From: Solanum dulcamara
Taxonomy: Eukaryota > Streptophyta > Magnoliopsida > Solanales > Solanaceae
Assembly: GCF_947179165.1 (NCBI RefSeq)
Contig: NC_077245.1
Location: 50,411,286 to 50,475,285, forward strand
Length of the DNA stretch: 64,000 nucleotides
Reading direction: 5' to 3'
Within the stretch, counting starts at the first letter, position 1; each line of letters begins with the position of its first letter. The translations under genes were made by a program, and so were the position numbers. The notes under the pieces are model-generated. The model ran no database searches. It was not told the DNA's origin and saw nothing but the letters and a program-made list of their open reading frames with translations. Shown here piece by piece: positions 9,193-19,673 of the stretch.

Positions 9193-12100
9193 CCTGCAAG
9201 AAAAGGAGAAGATGACACATGGCAGCAAGCGGAGGTGCCACGTGGAAGCCTAGGCAAGTGTCACGTGGCAGAAGGTGACCTACCTACTTGGGGCAAGTAG
9301 GTGCCCACCTACTTGGGGGTGGGCCCCACCAAGGACACATGGCAGCCTAGGAGCCATAGCATAGATATATGGCCTATAGGGGCTGGACACGTGTCACCCT
9401 ATGTGGATGACACATGTCACATCCTAATAAGGTGTATATATGTGTGTTTGGATGACTACTAAGTCATTTCTTAATTCATTTGATCTGAAACTTAGAGAAA
9501 GCAAAGGAAAAGAAACCTAAGACTAAGAGAGAGGGCTATGGCGGCAACAAGATAAAGAAAGGTAAACCTCAACTTTTTCTCCATAAATTAATTATCTACG
9601 GTGTTCCTCAACCATGTGGAGATGTATATATGTATCTTACGACATCTACGAAATCAATTCTTCAGTTTTACGCCTAGAAAAGTGAGAAAGGAAAAGAGAA
9701 AAATGCTAGGGGTACAAGCTAGAGGGGCTACGGGTTGGGGCTGCCAAGGTAAGCCTCTGAGTTTTGTTCTATGAATTAATAATTTGAGGTGTAAAACGGC
9801 TATATAATGGTGTTTTATAACAAAAAAATCAATTTGGGGCAGCGGAAAAGGGACACAAATAGTCCGCCCCAATTCAGCACATCAAGAAGTTTCCGAGATG
9901 CCATTTTGGCGAGTTTTGGCCAATTTCGGGTAAGGTAAGGTTTCACCTTTCAATTTGGAATTTATGGTGTTGTTATGGAGTGTGTTACATGCCCTATAGG
10001 TTCTGTAAATGTGAAAATGTCATATAAATGCTTGACGTCAAAGACAATCTAAATTGGAGTCATTATAGTTAAATTGTCGTCGAAGTAAAGTGTTGTACTT
10101 GTGGTGTGCTGTTGCAGGTGTGTGGGGGTTTGTTTCAGGGCCTAAATTTTTTCTAATAGGGGTGTGGTTGCTTCTGGTTGCATCCACATGACCCCTCATT
10201 TTGTATAATTAAAGGCTTTGCGAAATAAAGACTAGAAATCCTATTTTGATATCGTAATTTTCAGCAAGTGGTTTGGAGCTTGTGTTGTGTAATGTTGCCA
10301 TGTTTTAGGTGTATATATGCTGAAGGATGTTGTTTTTGGTTGGATTTAGTGATTAGGGATGTAATTGAAAATTCGGATATGGCATATTATAGGGGAGGTG
10401 CTGCCTAATTTTCGTTAACGCCTTAACTAATTAAAGACCTAGTCGAGAAGACGAACAAGGACATAGGTTCCATGAATACCAAGGTGCAACTGAAGGGACA
10501 GAAAATTTTAAGGTCGTTGATACTCGCATTGCTTCTATGTTAAATAGGTTTGGAGGACGATGACGTAGACGTGATTAAGAGAAGTCCATACGACGTATGT
10601 GAAGCTTCCTCTTGGCATGTTTTGGAATAAGTATGTAAAGCTATTTTTCTTTCCTTTTGGCATGTCTTAGACTTAAGTGAATTGTATGTGAACTGAGGGG
10701 ATAATTCCATTCCCAGAACTCCAAGTACGCCTTATAATCCCTATCCACTACTTAGTATTGGAACTCCTGCAAGAATTGAGTGTTGCCCGTTAGGGCTTCT
10801 ACGTGTTAAAAAGTATTGTGTGGAAAGTTACCCCTCCTTTCTCTTGATAGGTATTTGGTATGAAAATAAGATTATGATGCCATAATTGTTCACCAAGTTC
10901 CAGGGTGGGTCGGATACGAAATATGTGTGTGATAATCACCTGAAGGAAAGTACAGACTACACAGAGCTTATTCTCTTTCTTTTTGGCATGTCTTAGTTGT
11001 AGGTTAGATATGATATGAGATCCGGAGTGATTCCATTCTTAAGCATCTCTTATTTACTTTTGAATACTGAACTCTTATAGTAGTTGAGCTATCTCCCTGG
11101 AAACTTCTATGTATTAAGGAGATAATGAATGTATGGGCTCCAAGCCTTAAAGACTATATGGTTCTAAGTGTTTCTAATTCCATAAATGATTTGGCCCTAT
11201 GTTAATACATGTCTAGGGTCCCCGAGATTACAATTGATATAGCCCATAATGGCGTTTGAAGGAGACTCAAGATGACTACACTACTACTCGGGTCCTCAGG
11301 CAAAAGCTTAACTTTCTTATTCTGTCGAATCTCTGATAATGTTTTAAATTGCATATGGTTACTAACTACTCTACTCGTGTATACTGTAACACTTCTTCTC
11401 TGAGTCACGGGATGGTTATCAGATTCATGCTCAATTCTATTGCATTATCCACCGCCCTCACTAGAGGGCCGAGTTACGTATGTATATATATGATAATGTG
11501 TTGTAATAAGGTGGTGATGGCACTGGGTCTATGATGGTTGTATAGGTGTATTCACCGGATCCCTGATATGGTCGGCTATATAGTATATTTTGAGCATGTA
11601 TGTTTTTATGATTTACAGATGACAGGTATTGAGGTTTCTTTTATGATATATTTGTCCCCTGCTTCCCTGTTCTAGTTATGCTATGTTGTGTTTTACATAC
11701 TCAGTACATATGTCGTCTTGACCCCCTTTCTTCGAGGGGCTACATTTTATGCCTGCAGGTACAGATACAGGTTGTGGGAGTCCGTCAACTTAGGATTTCG
11801 TTCAGCTCAGCTGGAAGAGGCCCCATTGTATCAGAGCCTAGTTTTTGATACTGACCACTGATGTATAAAATTGTTTTGTCTATTCAAGGGTACGGCGGGG
11901 ACCCTGTCCCATCATATGTTGTCGTTAATATTTTTAGAGGTCTGCATACATGTATATGTGGGTTATATATGTCAGTTTGGTTCAGCTGGGTCTACATGAT
12001 GTATGGTATATGTTATTATGTTATAGAAGCCTTGTCGGCTTCCGTGCCCTTTCATGATGTGATACAAATGAAAAATGCTACAGGTTTATGAAAATATTAT

Positions 12101-12225
12101 CAACCAATAGGGTTATGTTGCATAGTATTGTGTTATTTACAGTTTGACTTGGCCACAACTGATAAACACGTATACGGAGGTCTAGGTCGGACCCCAATTG
12201 TGACCTACGGGGTTGGGTCGTGACA
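9193..12225 (+). mobile_element. A-family LTR, copy A2 (3.03 kb, 5'-truncated)
   Basis: It is homologous to the A4 LTR from about 330 bp after that LTR's start through the terminus GGGTTGGGTCGTGACA at 12225. Shared landmarks include the G-box/TATA region (9381-9450), GTAAGG donor-like motifs near 9745 and 9935, a block with GGGGAGGTGCTGCCTAATTT near 10395, TACTCAGTACATATG near 11698, and GGGTACGGCGGGGACC near 11889. The first 330 bp are missing and no primer site follows the 3' end, so it is neither a clean 5' LTR nor a clean solo LTR. It is oriented head-to-head with A1, which suggests a rearrangement. Confidence 0.75.
9384..9467 (+). promoter_or_regulatory. Putative LTR promoter of A2
   Basis: Palindrome cores GACACGTGTC (9386-9395) and GACACATGTC (9409-9418) lie 23 bp apart. 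A TATA-like GTATATATG follows at 9434-9442, then a dyad ATGACT-ACTA-AGTCAT at 9452-9467 in the region where transcription would start. The order G-box pair, TATA, dyad matches the solo LTR at 16693-16823. Confidence 0.55.
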
Positions 12226-13225
12226 AGCTCCCAAAAATTGGGTCAGAGGTTTTTGAGCCTACTAAAGACATTATCCCCGTGGATGAGGGTAAGATGTGTA
12301 CTAGATTGAAGGGTAAGTCTAATGATGATGATGTAGCTGAGCTGCCCCTAGCTTTGTGGATGATTCCAATAAAGCAATGGAGAACTAATTCTGAGAGTTC
12401 ATAACACCGTATCTATTTGCTTTTTCTATGTTGATTGTAGCACTACAGTCAGTGCTGAATTTCAAGTGTGGAGTGGTTTAGTAGAGTGTGTCTGTGTGAA
12501 TATTATTGTTGCTAGCTGGTAATTTTCTTATGATTTTAATGTTTTGGTTTCTTCGCCTTTGTGTTCAGTTCCTTTATCAAGGATAGTCCCATTGAACCAT
12601 TAAAAACATATTTTCTTTATAGGATTGAGTCAATAGTCTTTTTTAAGTGATATTTCCCTAAGATGGATGGATAATGACCATCTTAAGGATAACTTCACTA
12701 ATTTTTTTGTGTCAAGGAATCTTTCTATGTCTAGGTAATGACCCTCCAGATCATTTTATTCATTCTATGATATTTTTAGTGTTTAGAGCTTTCCTGTAGT
12801 GACCCCAAGTGATTTATGACTTGTTGTCACTGTTCTATTGAGTAGTTGTTTATTTGAGTTTTATGCCCGTTTCCCTATTTTGGAGCTTTTATAACATGAA
12901 ATGTTAACTTTTCTCACAACTTTAGGAAAACAACCTCAAATTAAAAATCTGACGATTTTATCAGCTCTGAAGAGTACCGAGGAAATCGACACGAGTTTAG
13001 GACCATTTGGCACTTTTGCCTTTTAAATTTGGTCTATAGTTGAATTTGATCAACATTCTTGGAAAACACACTCTAATGAAAATTCTAACAGTGGTGTTAG
13101 CTCCAGAATGTTTAGTTTGGTCTAGAACGATCCTTCATTCTCTTCCCGAGGCTTCCAGTCTAATCTCAAGGCCCGATGTAGATTTCAACTCAAAATGGAA
13201 CTTTGATGTATTACCCAGTTTCAAT
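12226..13225. other. Unassigned 1 kb between LTRs
   Basis: This stretch lies between the end of LTR A2 and the start of LTR E. An open stretch on the plus strand (about 12213-12404) would encode some 60 residues, partly acidic, with no family I recognise. It is followed by T-rich sequence. The last 300 bp have the texture of another gypsy LTR interior, but I cannot place them. It carries no RNA gene or clear repeat. Confidence 0.4.
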
Positions 13226-13427
13226 TGTAACGACCTCGTATAGAAATTTTGACTGTTCCATAGAGTCTGAAACGTCAATTTTGGTAGGGTAGCATAATAT
13301 ATTTGCACACAAGAGATTCCGAACTAATTTTGAGCACCCCGTTAGAGTATTTAAACTTGAGAAAACTTAGTTTTTAGTTGATTTATGGTGTAGGTAGATT
13401 TTTTATCCATGATAACGGGGCCCTGGT

Positions 13428-13665
13428 CGTATTTGCGGAGGTCCAAGAAACTGTTCTCCGCCTTCGCAGATCCATGGACACATTGGCGGAGATGTGCCTC
13501 TTTTACTTCCAGATTCACGGGGCCTTGGCTGTGTTCACAGAGGTTTAAGTCTTTTGCCTCTATGTTTGCGGGCCTTTGGACGCGTTAGCGAAGGCCAAGA
13601 TCGATGAACTCCACACTTGCGGTCCATTTAGGCCGCGTTAACGAAGGCCAAAGTCCTAGTCTTTT
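13428..13665 (+). repeat. Diverged tandem subrepeats in LTR E
   Basis: Four to five units of roughly 50-60 bp follow each other, each built around a 'GCGGAGGTCCAAG...' or 'CGCGTTAGCGAAGGCCAAG' core followed by a T/C-rich spacer. The units differ by many substitutions, so the expansion is old. Such G/C-rich unit arrays are common in gypsy LTRs. No function can be read from them. Confidence 0.55.
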
Positions 13666-16204
13666 AATAAAAGACCACAGATGATTTCCGCATCACTTCT
13701 CAACTTCCAACTTTGATTTCTCCTCTATTTCTCAACCAAAATTGATGATTTAAGGGTCTAAATTCAAAAGAATTATGTATGGAATACAGTGGTGAGCTCG
13801 GAAACTTGAAGGGAAGCTTCGTGTGAGGTATATTTAACTAATTATCTATTGTTCTAGTCATTTTCGGATTGAATTTTTGTTGAACTTTGGGAGGCTGTAT
13901 CTTGATTGTATGATCTCTTTTTTAGTAATTTTTGAGGCTAAGTTGTGGGGTTTTTCACAAGGAACGTCTTGGTATTTTGGATTGGGAGATTTTCCTTTTT
14001 GAGTAATTGATGATCAAAGTTGCTGCCATTTTCACTTTTTAGATTTAAATTATGAGAATTTTGTTCCATGCTCATTTTACGTCGTTCCCCAACCCCGTAT
14101 TGTTTATCAATTTAATTTTTGATTCGAGATGCCATTTTGGACTAGTATTTGGGGTCAATATTAGAATTTCAGATATAGGTCCCATATTTTTCATTTTGGA
14201 TCCTTAAATTGACCCATCTCCAATTCAATAATTTTAGCACCATAGCGATCATATTGATGAGGGGATTAACATTTTGTTAGAGTGGTGGAAATTGCAGGCG
14301 ATTCAAAGGGGAAGAGCTTCAGCGTGGTAGATTTAGAGCGTATATGATCAGCTTCGAGGTAGGCTACGGTCTCCTCCTTTTTGATTGGACTCTAATAGAT
14401 ATCGTTTAGTATATTTTGAATGTGACTTAGGTAAGCAGCTGTCGAGATTTGCATTCTCCTCATCTAATTCTATTTTCTTGTTCCTCGGGTAAGCTTTAGG
14501 CTAGAATAGCCCCGTAATATCTTTAGATTAGGTTATGGGCCTTGGTTGTGGTTTTAGCTTAGCATTATTTATCCTGTTTAGGATTGCCATTGACAGCCTT
14601 ATGCTAGGTTTGAGCCTTATGTGTTTTTCACATGTTTATTGCCCTCTTAGCTAGGCGTAGCTTCCGATAGGGTTATTTATGTATATGATACTCTTTATGC
14701 TACTACTTATGGCCTCTAGGATCATCGTAGACGTATGTTTGGCTTTGTTGTGCTTGTTGGGTGCTGAGCTGGCATATCTTTTGGTATGGCATTGGTCCTA
14801 GAGATATTTCTTCCCCTATCTGATTCTGAGCTATGTCTCAATTGTCTCGCTTTTGTTTAGCAGTAGGCTTATGATGTCATCTCACCTATTATCTATTGTT
14901 GGGCCCGAGGTCGTATCCAATGAGCGATTGGATCCTAGGTTAGTCCTTTGACTTGTTTGTGTGCTAGGACCTGGTATTTCGTTATAGCTGCGTGTAACCT
15001 TTTTGTATGCTAGTGATAACATGCTTGCATTATTTTAGCATATTCACTCATTTTGTGGTACGATCCCAGTATTGACATTTGAATTTTCACTATTACTTTT
15101 GAGAAGTCTTTCTCTCATTTTTCACTATTTTAAACTGGTTTTAACAGGAGTCCTGCCACCTAGATACTTGGTCACTGGTTTTGGATACTTATGAGGCATC
15201 AGGGATGTGCACCTTTTACTATTTGAGGCATTGGAGGCATCTAGAATGTGCTCAGTTTTACTTGGCTATTTGGCGCATCGACGCCTTTGTTGGCCCATCG
15301 ATGCCCCCGAGTTTACTCTTGCTAGTTGGGACATTCCTCTTTACTGGCCTTGTGGGCAGCCCTTTTTAAGGGTGCTCACGATTGAGGTTACAAGTTTACT
15401 GATATTCAGCACGGCATTGCCCTTTCTATATCATCTTGGCTTCTCACTCTACGGTACTACTATAAGGATATTATTTGTCTATGTAAAACCTGGTTCAAGC
15501 CCAGGAAGTGTATATAGACTTTTCATGTCCCCTATGAGCCCCTCTGGCTAGAGCACCAGTAAATTAGATGAGGGAGTCGCATGGCTCCCACCTAGTAGGC
15601 CGAGGCCCAGGGTGGATCTATACACTTGTTGTTGTTGTTCTTTATGAGCCACCGATGATGTCACTGGATTTTTACTATATAATTACATTCATTAGCATCT
15701 CTTATCACCTACATACTTGTATGGTGTGGTCCCTCAGTTTTATGGGGGCCTGGGGTATATGTTTCCACATTTGTACCTTTTGGGGGTATGGGCGTCTGGT
15801 CAGTTATTGTTTGATTATACTTGTTCTTATTTCTTGTTGTACTTGTAGTTGGTATCTTGGTGTTGTATTTGTAGTTGGTCTATATGGTATTTGAGTTGGA
15901 TGGCTATTGGTCCTTTCTGCTAGGCTCAGTCAGAATAGTTCCTAGTAGATTATGTAGTTAGAGTTGCTAGTTAGTACTGTATTTTCATTATTAAACTCCT
16001 ATGTTCTTGGTCTTCTTGTCTTATTTCCTGTCATTATTGTGATAATTCCTGATTAGTTACTTGTGTAGTACTTACCTAATTATATGTGAATTATACTTTT
16101 TATATATTTGGAGCTCAGTCGGCCTATTCCTACTAAGTACCATTCATTTGGTACTCATACTATACTTCTTCCCTATGTAGATCATAGTATGGGTTATCGC
16201 CGTT

Positions 16205-16209
16205 GATTT
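16205..16209. repeat. Left target-site duplication of the solo LTR (GATTT)
   Basis: GATTT directly precedes the LTR's TG terminus. The identical pentamer follows the CA terminus at 19287-19291. Confidence 0.9.
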
Positions 16210-16692
16210 TGTTATAACCCGTATTTTTCACATTAGGATATTTCGGAGACAACGGTAACAAGTCAAGGGCAAGGCTATGTTTGATCTTGATGGATACAAA
16301 ATTCTTATGATTAATTGGAATTTCAACTTGGAAATATTATAAAAGGTGAGGGGCAAAAATTGGAATTTCTCATAGAGAATGTTATATCCCATATTTTATA
16401 CGGTTGGATGTTTTAGGGTAGCTGTGGTAAATTTAAGGGAATGACCATCTCCCAAAATTTATTTAATATACAAGTTGGATATGAATATCATTTATGATCA
16501 TTAATAGTGTGGAAATAATGGAAAAGGCAAAGGGCAAAAAGGAAAGTTGGCAAAGTGGCCTATGGTAATATTGTGGAAGGCTAGGAGTAAAATAGGAATT
16601 TCATAAAGTCTTCAAGAAGATTCATGTGGGCCCCACATGCCATATGGAAGCCCGTGATTGGAGGAAAGGGGTGTGTTGGACCAATGAGATCT

Positions 16693-16823
16693 TGACACGT
16701 GTCACCACTTAGGTCTTGACATGTGTCGCCACTTAGGGCTTGACACGTGTCACCACTTGGGGGATGACATGTGTCACCCCTAAAGTAGTATATATATATA
16801 TATATATGAGTCTTATGACTCAT
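16693..16823 (+). promoter_or_regulatory. Putative solo-LTR promoter: four G-box palindromes at 24 bp period, TATA, dyad
   Basis: Palindromes start at 16693 (TGACACGTGTCA), 16717 (TGACATGTGTCG), 16741 (TGACACGTGTCA) and 16765 (TGACATGTGTCA), a strict 24 bp period. A (TA)n tract at about 16788-16806 serves as TATA box. It is followed at 16806-16823 by ATGAGTC-TTAT-GACTCAT, a 7 bp stem dyad. The regular spacing puts each site about 2.3 helical turns from the next. G-box binding by bZIP/bHLH factors is known for plants; use here is inferred. Confidence 0.6.
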
Positions 16824-17794
16824 TAATTTCCACACTCATCTAGAGTGTTCAAGAGCAAGGAAAACGAAATTACAAAAAAAAAAAAAAGAGAAGAGAAGAG
16901 AAATTAAAGTAGAAAGAAGGAAAGAGCTACGGTTTTGGGAGGAGAAAAAGGTAAGTTCTCCAATTACGTTCCAAGAATTAATTATATGAGTTATACCATG
17001 ATGTTATGAAGATATTAGTAATGAAATTTTATGGTTTGAAGCAGCCCAAAACGTTACCAAACAGCCAATAAGTTTCAGCTGCGCTAAAGGAAATTCTGAG
17101 GCGAGTTTTGGCGGGTTTTGGTGAATTTCGGGAAAGGTAAGGTTTTATCTTTAAATTGAACTTTATGAGGATGTTGTGAAGTATATTACATGTCTTAAAA
17201 TATGATGTAAGTGTAAAAAATGTATAAGGATGTTTGACGTTAGAAACAAACTAAATGGAAGTCGTAGTAGTTAAATCGAAGTCGCGTAGTGTGTTGTTTG
17301 GTGGTGCTGCAGTTTGGTGGTGGTTTAATTGCGTGTTGCATGGCTGTAAATTACTCAAAAATGGATGTGGGTGCTTCTGGTTGCAGCCACACGACCCTCC
17401 ATTTGGTATGATTAAATATTTTACGAAATAAAGGTTAAAAACTCTACTTTGGTATCGTAGTTTTGAACGAGTTATTTGGAGCTTGTATTGTGTAAATTTG
17501 AAGTGATTTACTTTTATACATGCTGCTGGTTGTTGTTTTTGGTATGGTTGTTGACATTATGGCCGAGTTGAGAACTCGGGGATGTTGAAGTTATAGGGGA
17601 GATGCTGCCTAATTTTCGATAGATTCGGAGCTAGTAATGAATAGTTGAGGGAAATGAATAAGGAAAGGACCTCTATGGAGACTTGGTTGTAGAGATGGAA
17701 TTGGAAAGTGAAAGGTTATTAACCTTAGTATTAATTTCATGTTAAATAGGTTCAAGAGACGACGAGGCGAGCATAGTTAAGAGTAATCCGTAAG

Positions 17795-18110
17795 AGGTAT
17801 GTAAAGTCTATCCTTTCTCTTCTTTTGGCATGTCTTTGTCATAAGTATGTAAAGTCTATCCTTTCTCTTCTTTTGGCATGTCTTTTTCATAAGTATGTAA
17901 AGTCTATCCTTTCTCTTCTTTTGGCATGTCCTTGTCATAAGTATGCAAAGTCTATCCTTTCTCTTCTTTTGGCATGTCTTTGTCATAAGTATGTAAAGCC
18001 TATCCTTTCTCTTCTTTTGGCATATCTTTGTCATAAGTATGTAAAGCTTATTCTTTCTCTTGGTATGTTTTGGCATAAGTACGTAAAGTTAATCTTTCTT
18101 TTGGGCATGG
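17795..18110 (+). repeat. 48 bp minisatellite inside the solo LTR
   Basis: Five to six head-to-tail copies of a 48 bp unit (GTATGTAAAGTCTATCC... to ...GGCATGTCTTTGTCATAA) differ by few bases; the last ones are degenerate. Since 48 is divisible by three and the unit has no stop in some frames, both strands show long open frames (about 100-122 codons) of repetitive peptides. I treat these as artefacts. A2 and A4 carry only one or two degenerate units at this place (near 10610 and 46715), so the expansion is specific to this copy. Confidence 0.9.
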
Positions 18111-19286
18111 TATTTATGAAACAAAAATATGTCTTTTATATAATTTCAAATAAGTTCCTATTCCTAGAGCAACTAGGATGGCCAATTTCTTGATTTCCGA
18201 AAGGTATTTTATTATGCTTCGATACATGTATATGATTCTAGAAGATTTATTTTGATATAATCTAGGGTAACTTTTGAAAGGTAATTGACATGACTCTTGT
18301 CTCAATTTTTTACATGATAGCTCATTCTGATTATTCCATCGAGTCTTAAATATGATTTAATTTGCATTAGTTTCTCACTACTCTACTCGTGGATACCCCA
18401 ATGCTTCTTTTACCCAGCTCGGGCTAGGTTTTGTTATCGTGCGTACTTCTCTGCATTGTTCGCCGTGTCCCGACGTGAGGGGGCAGGTATGACATGTACA
18501 TGGGGTGGTAAATGTTATGCCACGGAGTTATGCTGTGCCATGTACATATATGTTTGTGATATGACATGATATGATATGATTTGATATGACCATCTGATAT
18601 GATATGATTTGTTACGGAGATATTCTCTACTCTGGTGTTATGCTGTGTTGTGGCGCCAATGATGGGAGGGCGACCACGTTTGTTCATCGAGTCCCATAAT
18701 GAGGCCAGATATGGCATATATTTTTCTGCATACATTATCTAATGTTTTGATCAGCATTTGATATTTTTGGATATTTTGCTCATTTTTGCACATTCTGCTT
18801 TGGTAATGACTTTACTGATTTCAGTCCATGTTTTACATACTCAGTACATTTTCCGTACTGACCCCCTTTCTTCAGGGGCTGCGTTACATGCCCACAGGTA
18901 TAGACGATTGGTTTCCTGATCCGCTCGCTTAGGACATCCACCATGTTGGTCGACAGTGCTCCTTTGTCCGGAGCCCTATTTTGGTACTGACACTTTCTGT
19001 TGTATATGTATATACGTTGTTTAGGGGTACGGCGGGGCCCTGTCCCATCATATGACTAGGATATCATTCTGTAGAGGTATGTAGACATGAGATGTGGGTT
19101 TTGTATATATGTTTTGGTTTTTTTGTGTTTCGTGATGGCCTATCGGCCCTCGTGCATTATATCTGTTTAGAGATCCCTTCTAATCATTACCTATGTTTAT
19201 TCTATTAATGTACTAAGTGGGGCTAAGGGTACGTATGGGTGCCCAACTCGGGCACCAGTCATGGCCTACGGAGTTGGGTCATGACA

Positions 19287-19291
19287 GATTT
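19287..19291. repeat. Right target-site duplication of the solo LTR (GATTT)
   Basis: GATTT directly follows the LTR's CA terminus and is identical to 16205-16209. Confidence 0.9.
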
Positions 19292-19673
19292 GGACTGGTG
19301 CGGGGCAACTTCTGATTCGGGGATTTAGTGAGCTCCTAGCATTCAGAGTTACCAATTTCCATCCATGCCAGATTAGTACTAGTCTTGACTTGCTTTCGAA
19401 GACTATCTGTACTCATATTGTATTTGTAAAAGCCTTGTACTTCTAATAGGTTAAGATGCTCAATTACTGACTGATGCGAGGTCTTGGGGTGGTTTCTTAT
19501 ATTTGTTTCAGTTGTCCTGTTTCTTCTCATTACTACTTACTTTTCACTTTATTTATTCATCTTCCTCCTGATAGCCCATTTCCTTTGGTTTCATGCTACA
19601 GATTTAGGGTAAGACTTACCTGCTGGTGGGTGCTAGTAGGTGCCGTCACAGCCTAAGAAATTAGGTCATGACA

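Larger units (their letters stand above)
16210..19286 (+). mobile_element. Solo LTR (3077 bp) with perfect target duplication, A-related family
   Basis: The LTR begins TGTTATAACCC at 16210 and ends GGGTCATGACA at 19286. It is flanked by GATTT at 16205-16209 and GATTT at 19287-19291, the 5 bp duplication expected of Ty3/gypsy integration. No primer site, internal domain or second LTR is present, so the element was lost by LTR-LTR recombination. Its internal order (G-box array and TATA box, donor-like GTAAG motifs, GGGGAGATGCTGCCTAATTT near 17597, TACTCAGTACATT near 18838, GGGTACGGCGGGG near 19024) parallels the A-family LTRs. It lies inside LTR E. Confidence 0.9.
13226..19673 (+). mobile_element. 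LTR of gypsy family E, split by a nested solo LTR
   Basis: The outer sequence starts TGTAACGACC at 13226 and ends TTAGGTCATGACA at 19673. Removing the insert at 16210-19286 with one target copy leaves about 3.37 kb. The start motif, the G/C-rich subrepeats at 13428-13665 and the terminal GTCATGACA are typical of long Ty3/gypsy LTRs of Solanaceae. No primer site follows 19673, no polypurine tract precedes 13226, and the flanking pentamers do not match. It is therefore probably an old solo or truncated LTR. No protein is encoded; open frames near 15.2-15.9 kb look like chance. Confidence 0.6.

Noticed and set aside
15181..15894. Three plus-strand frames of 62-114 codons
   Set aside because: They are inside LTR E, overlap each other, and show no conserved domain.
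17777..18193. Open frames of 99 (minus) and 122 (plus) codons with repetitive peptides
   Set aside because: They are translations of the 48 bp minisatellite on both strands and exist only because 48 is a multiple of three.
13226..19673. Complete element E with target duplication
   Set aside because: The flanking pentamers (TCAAT and GGCTA) differ, and no internal domain is present. I report it only as an LTR.
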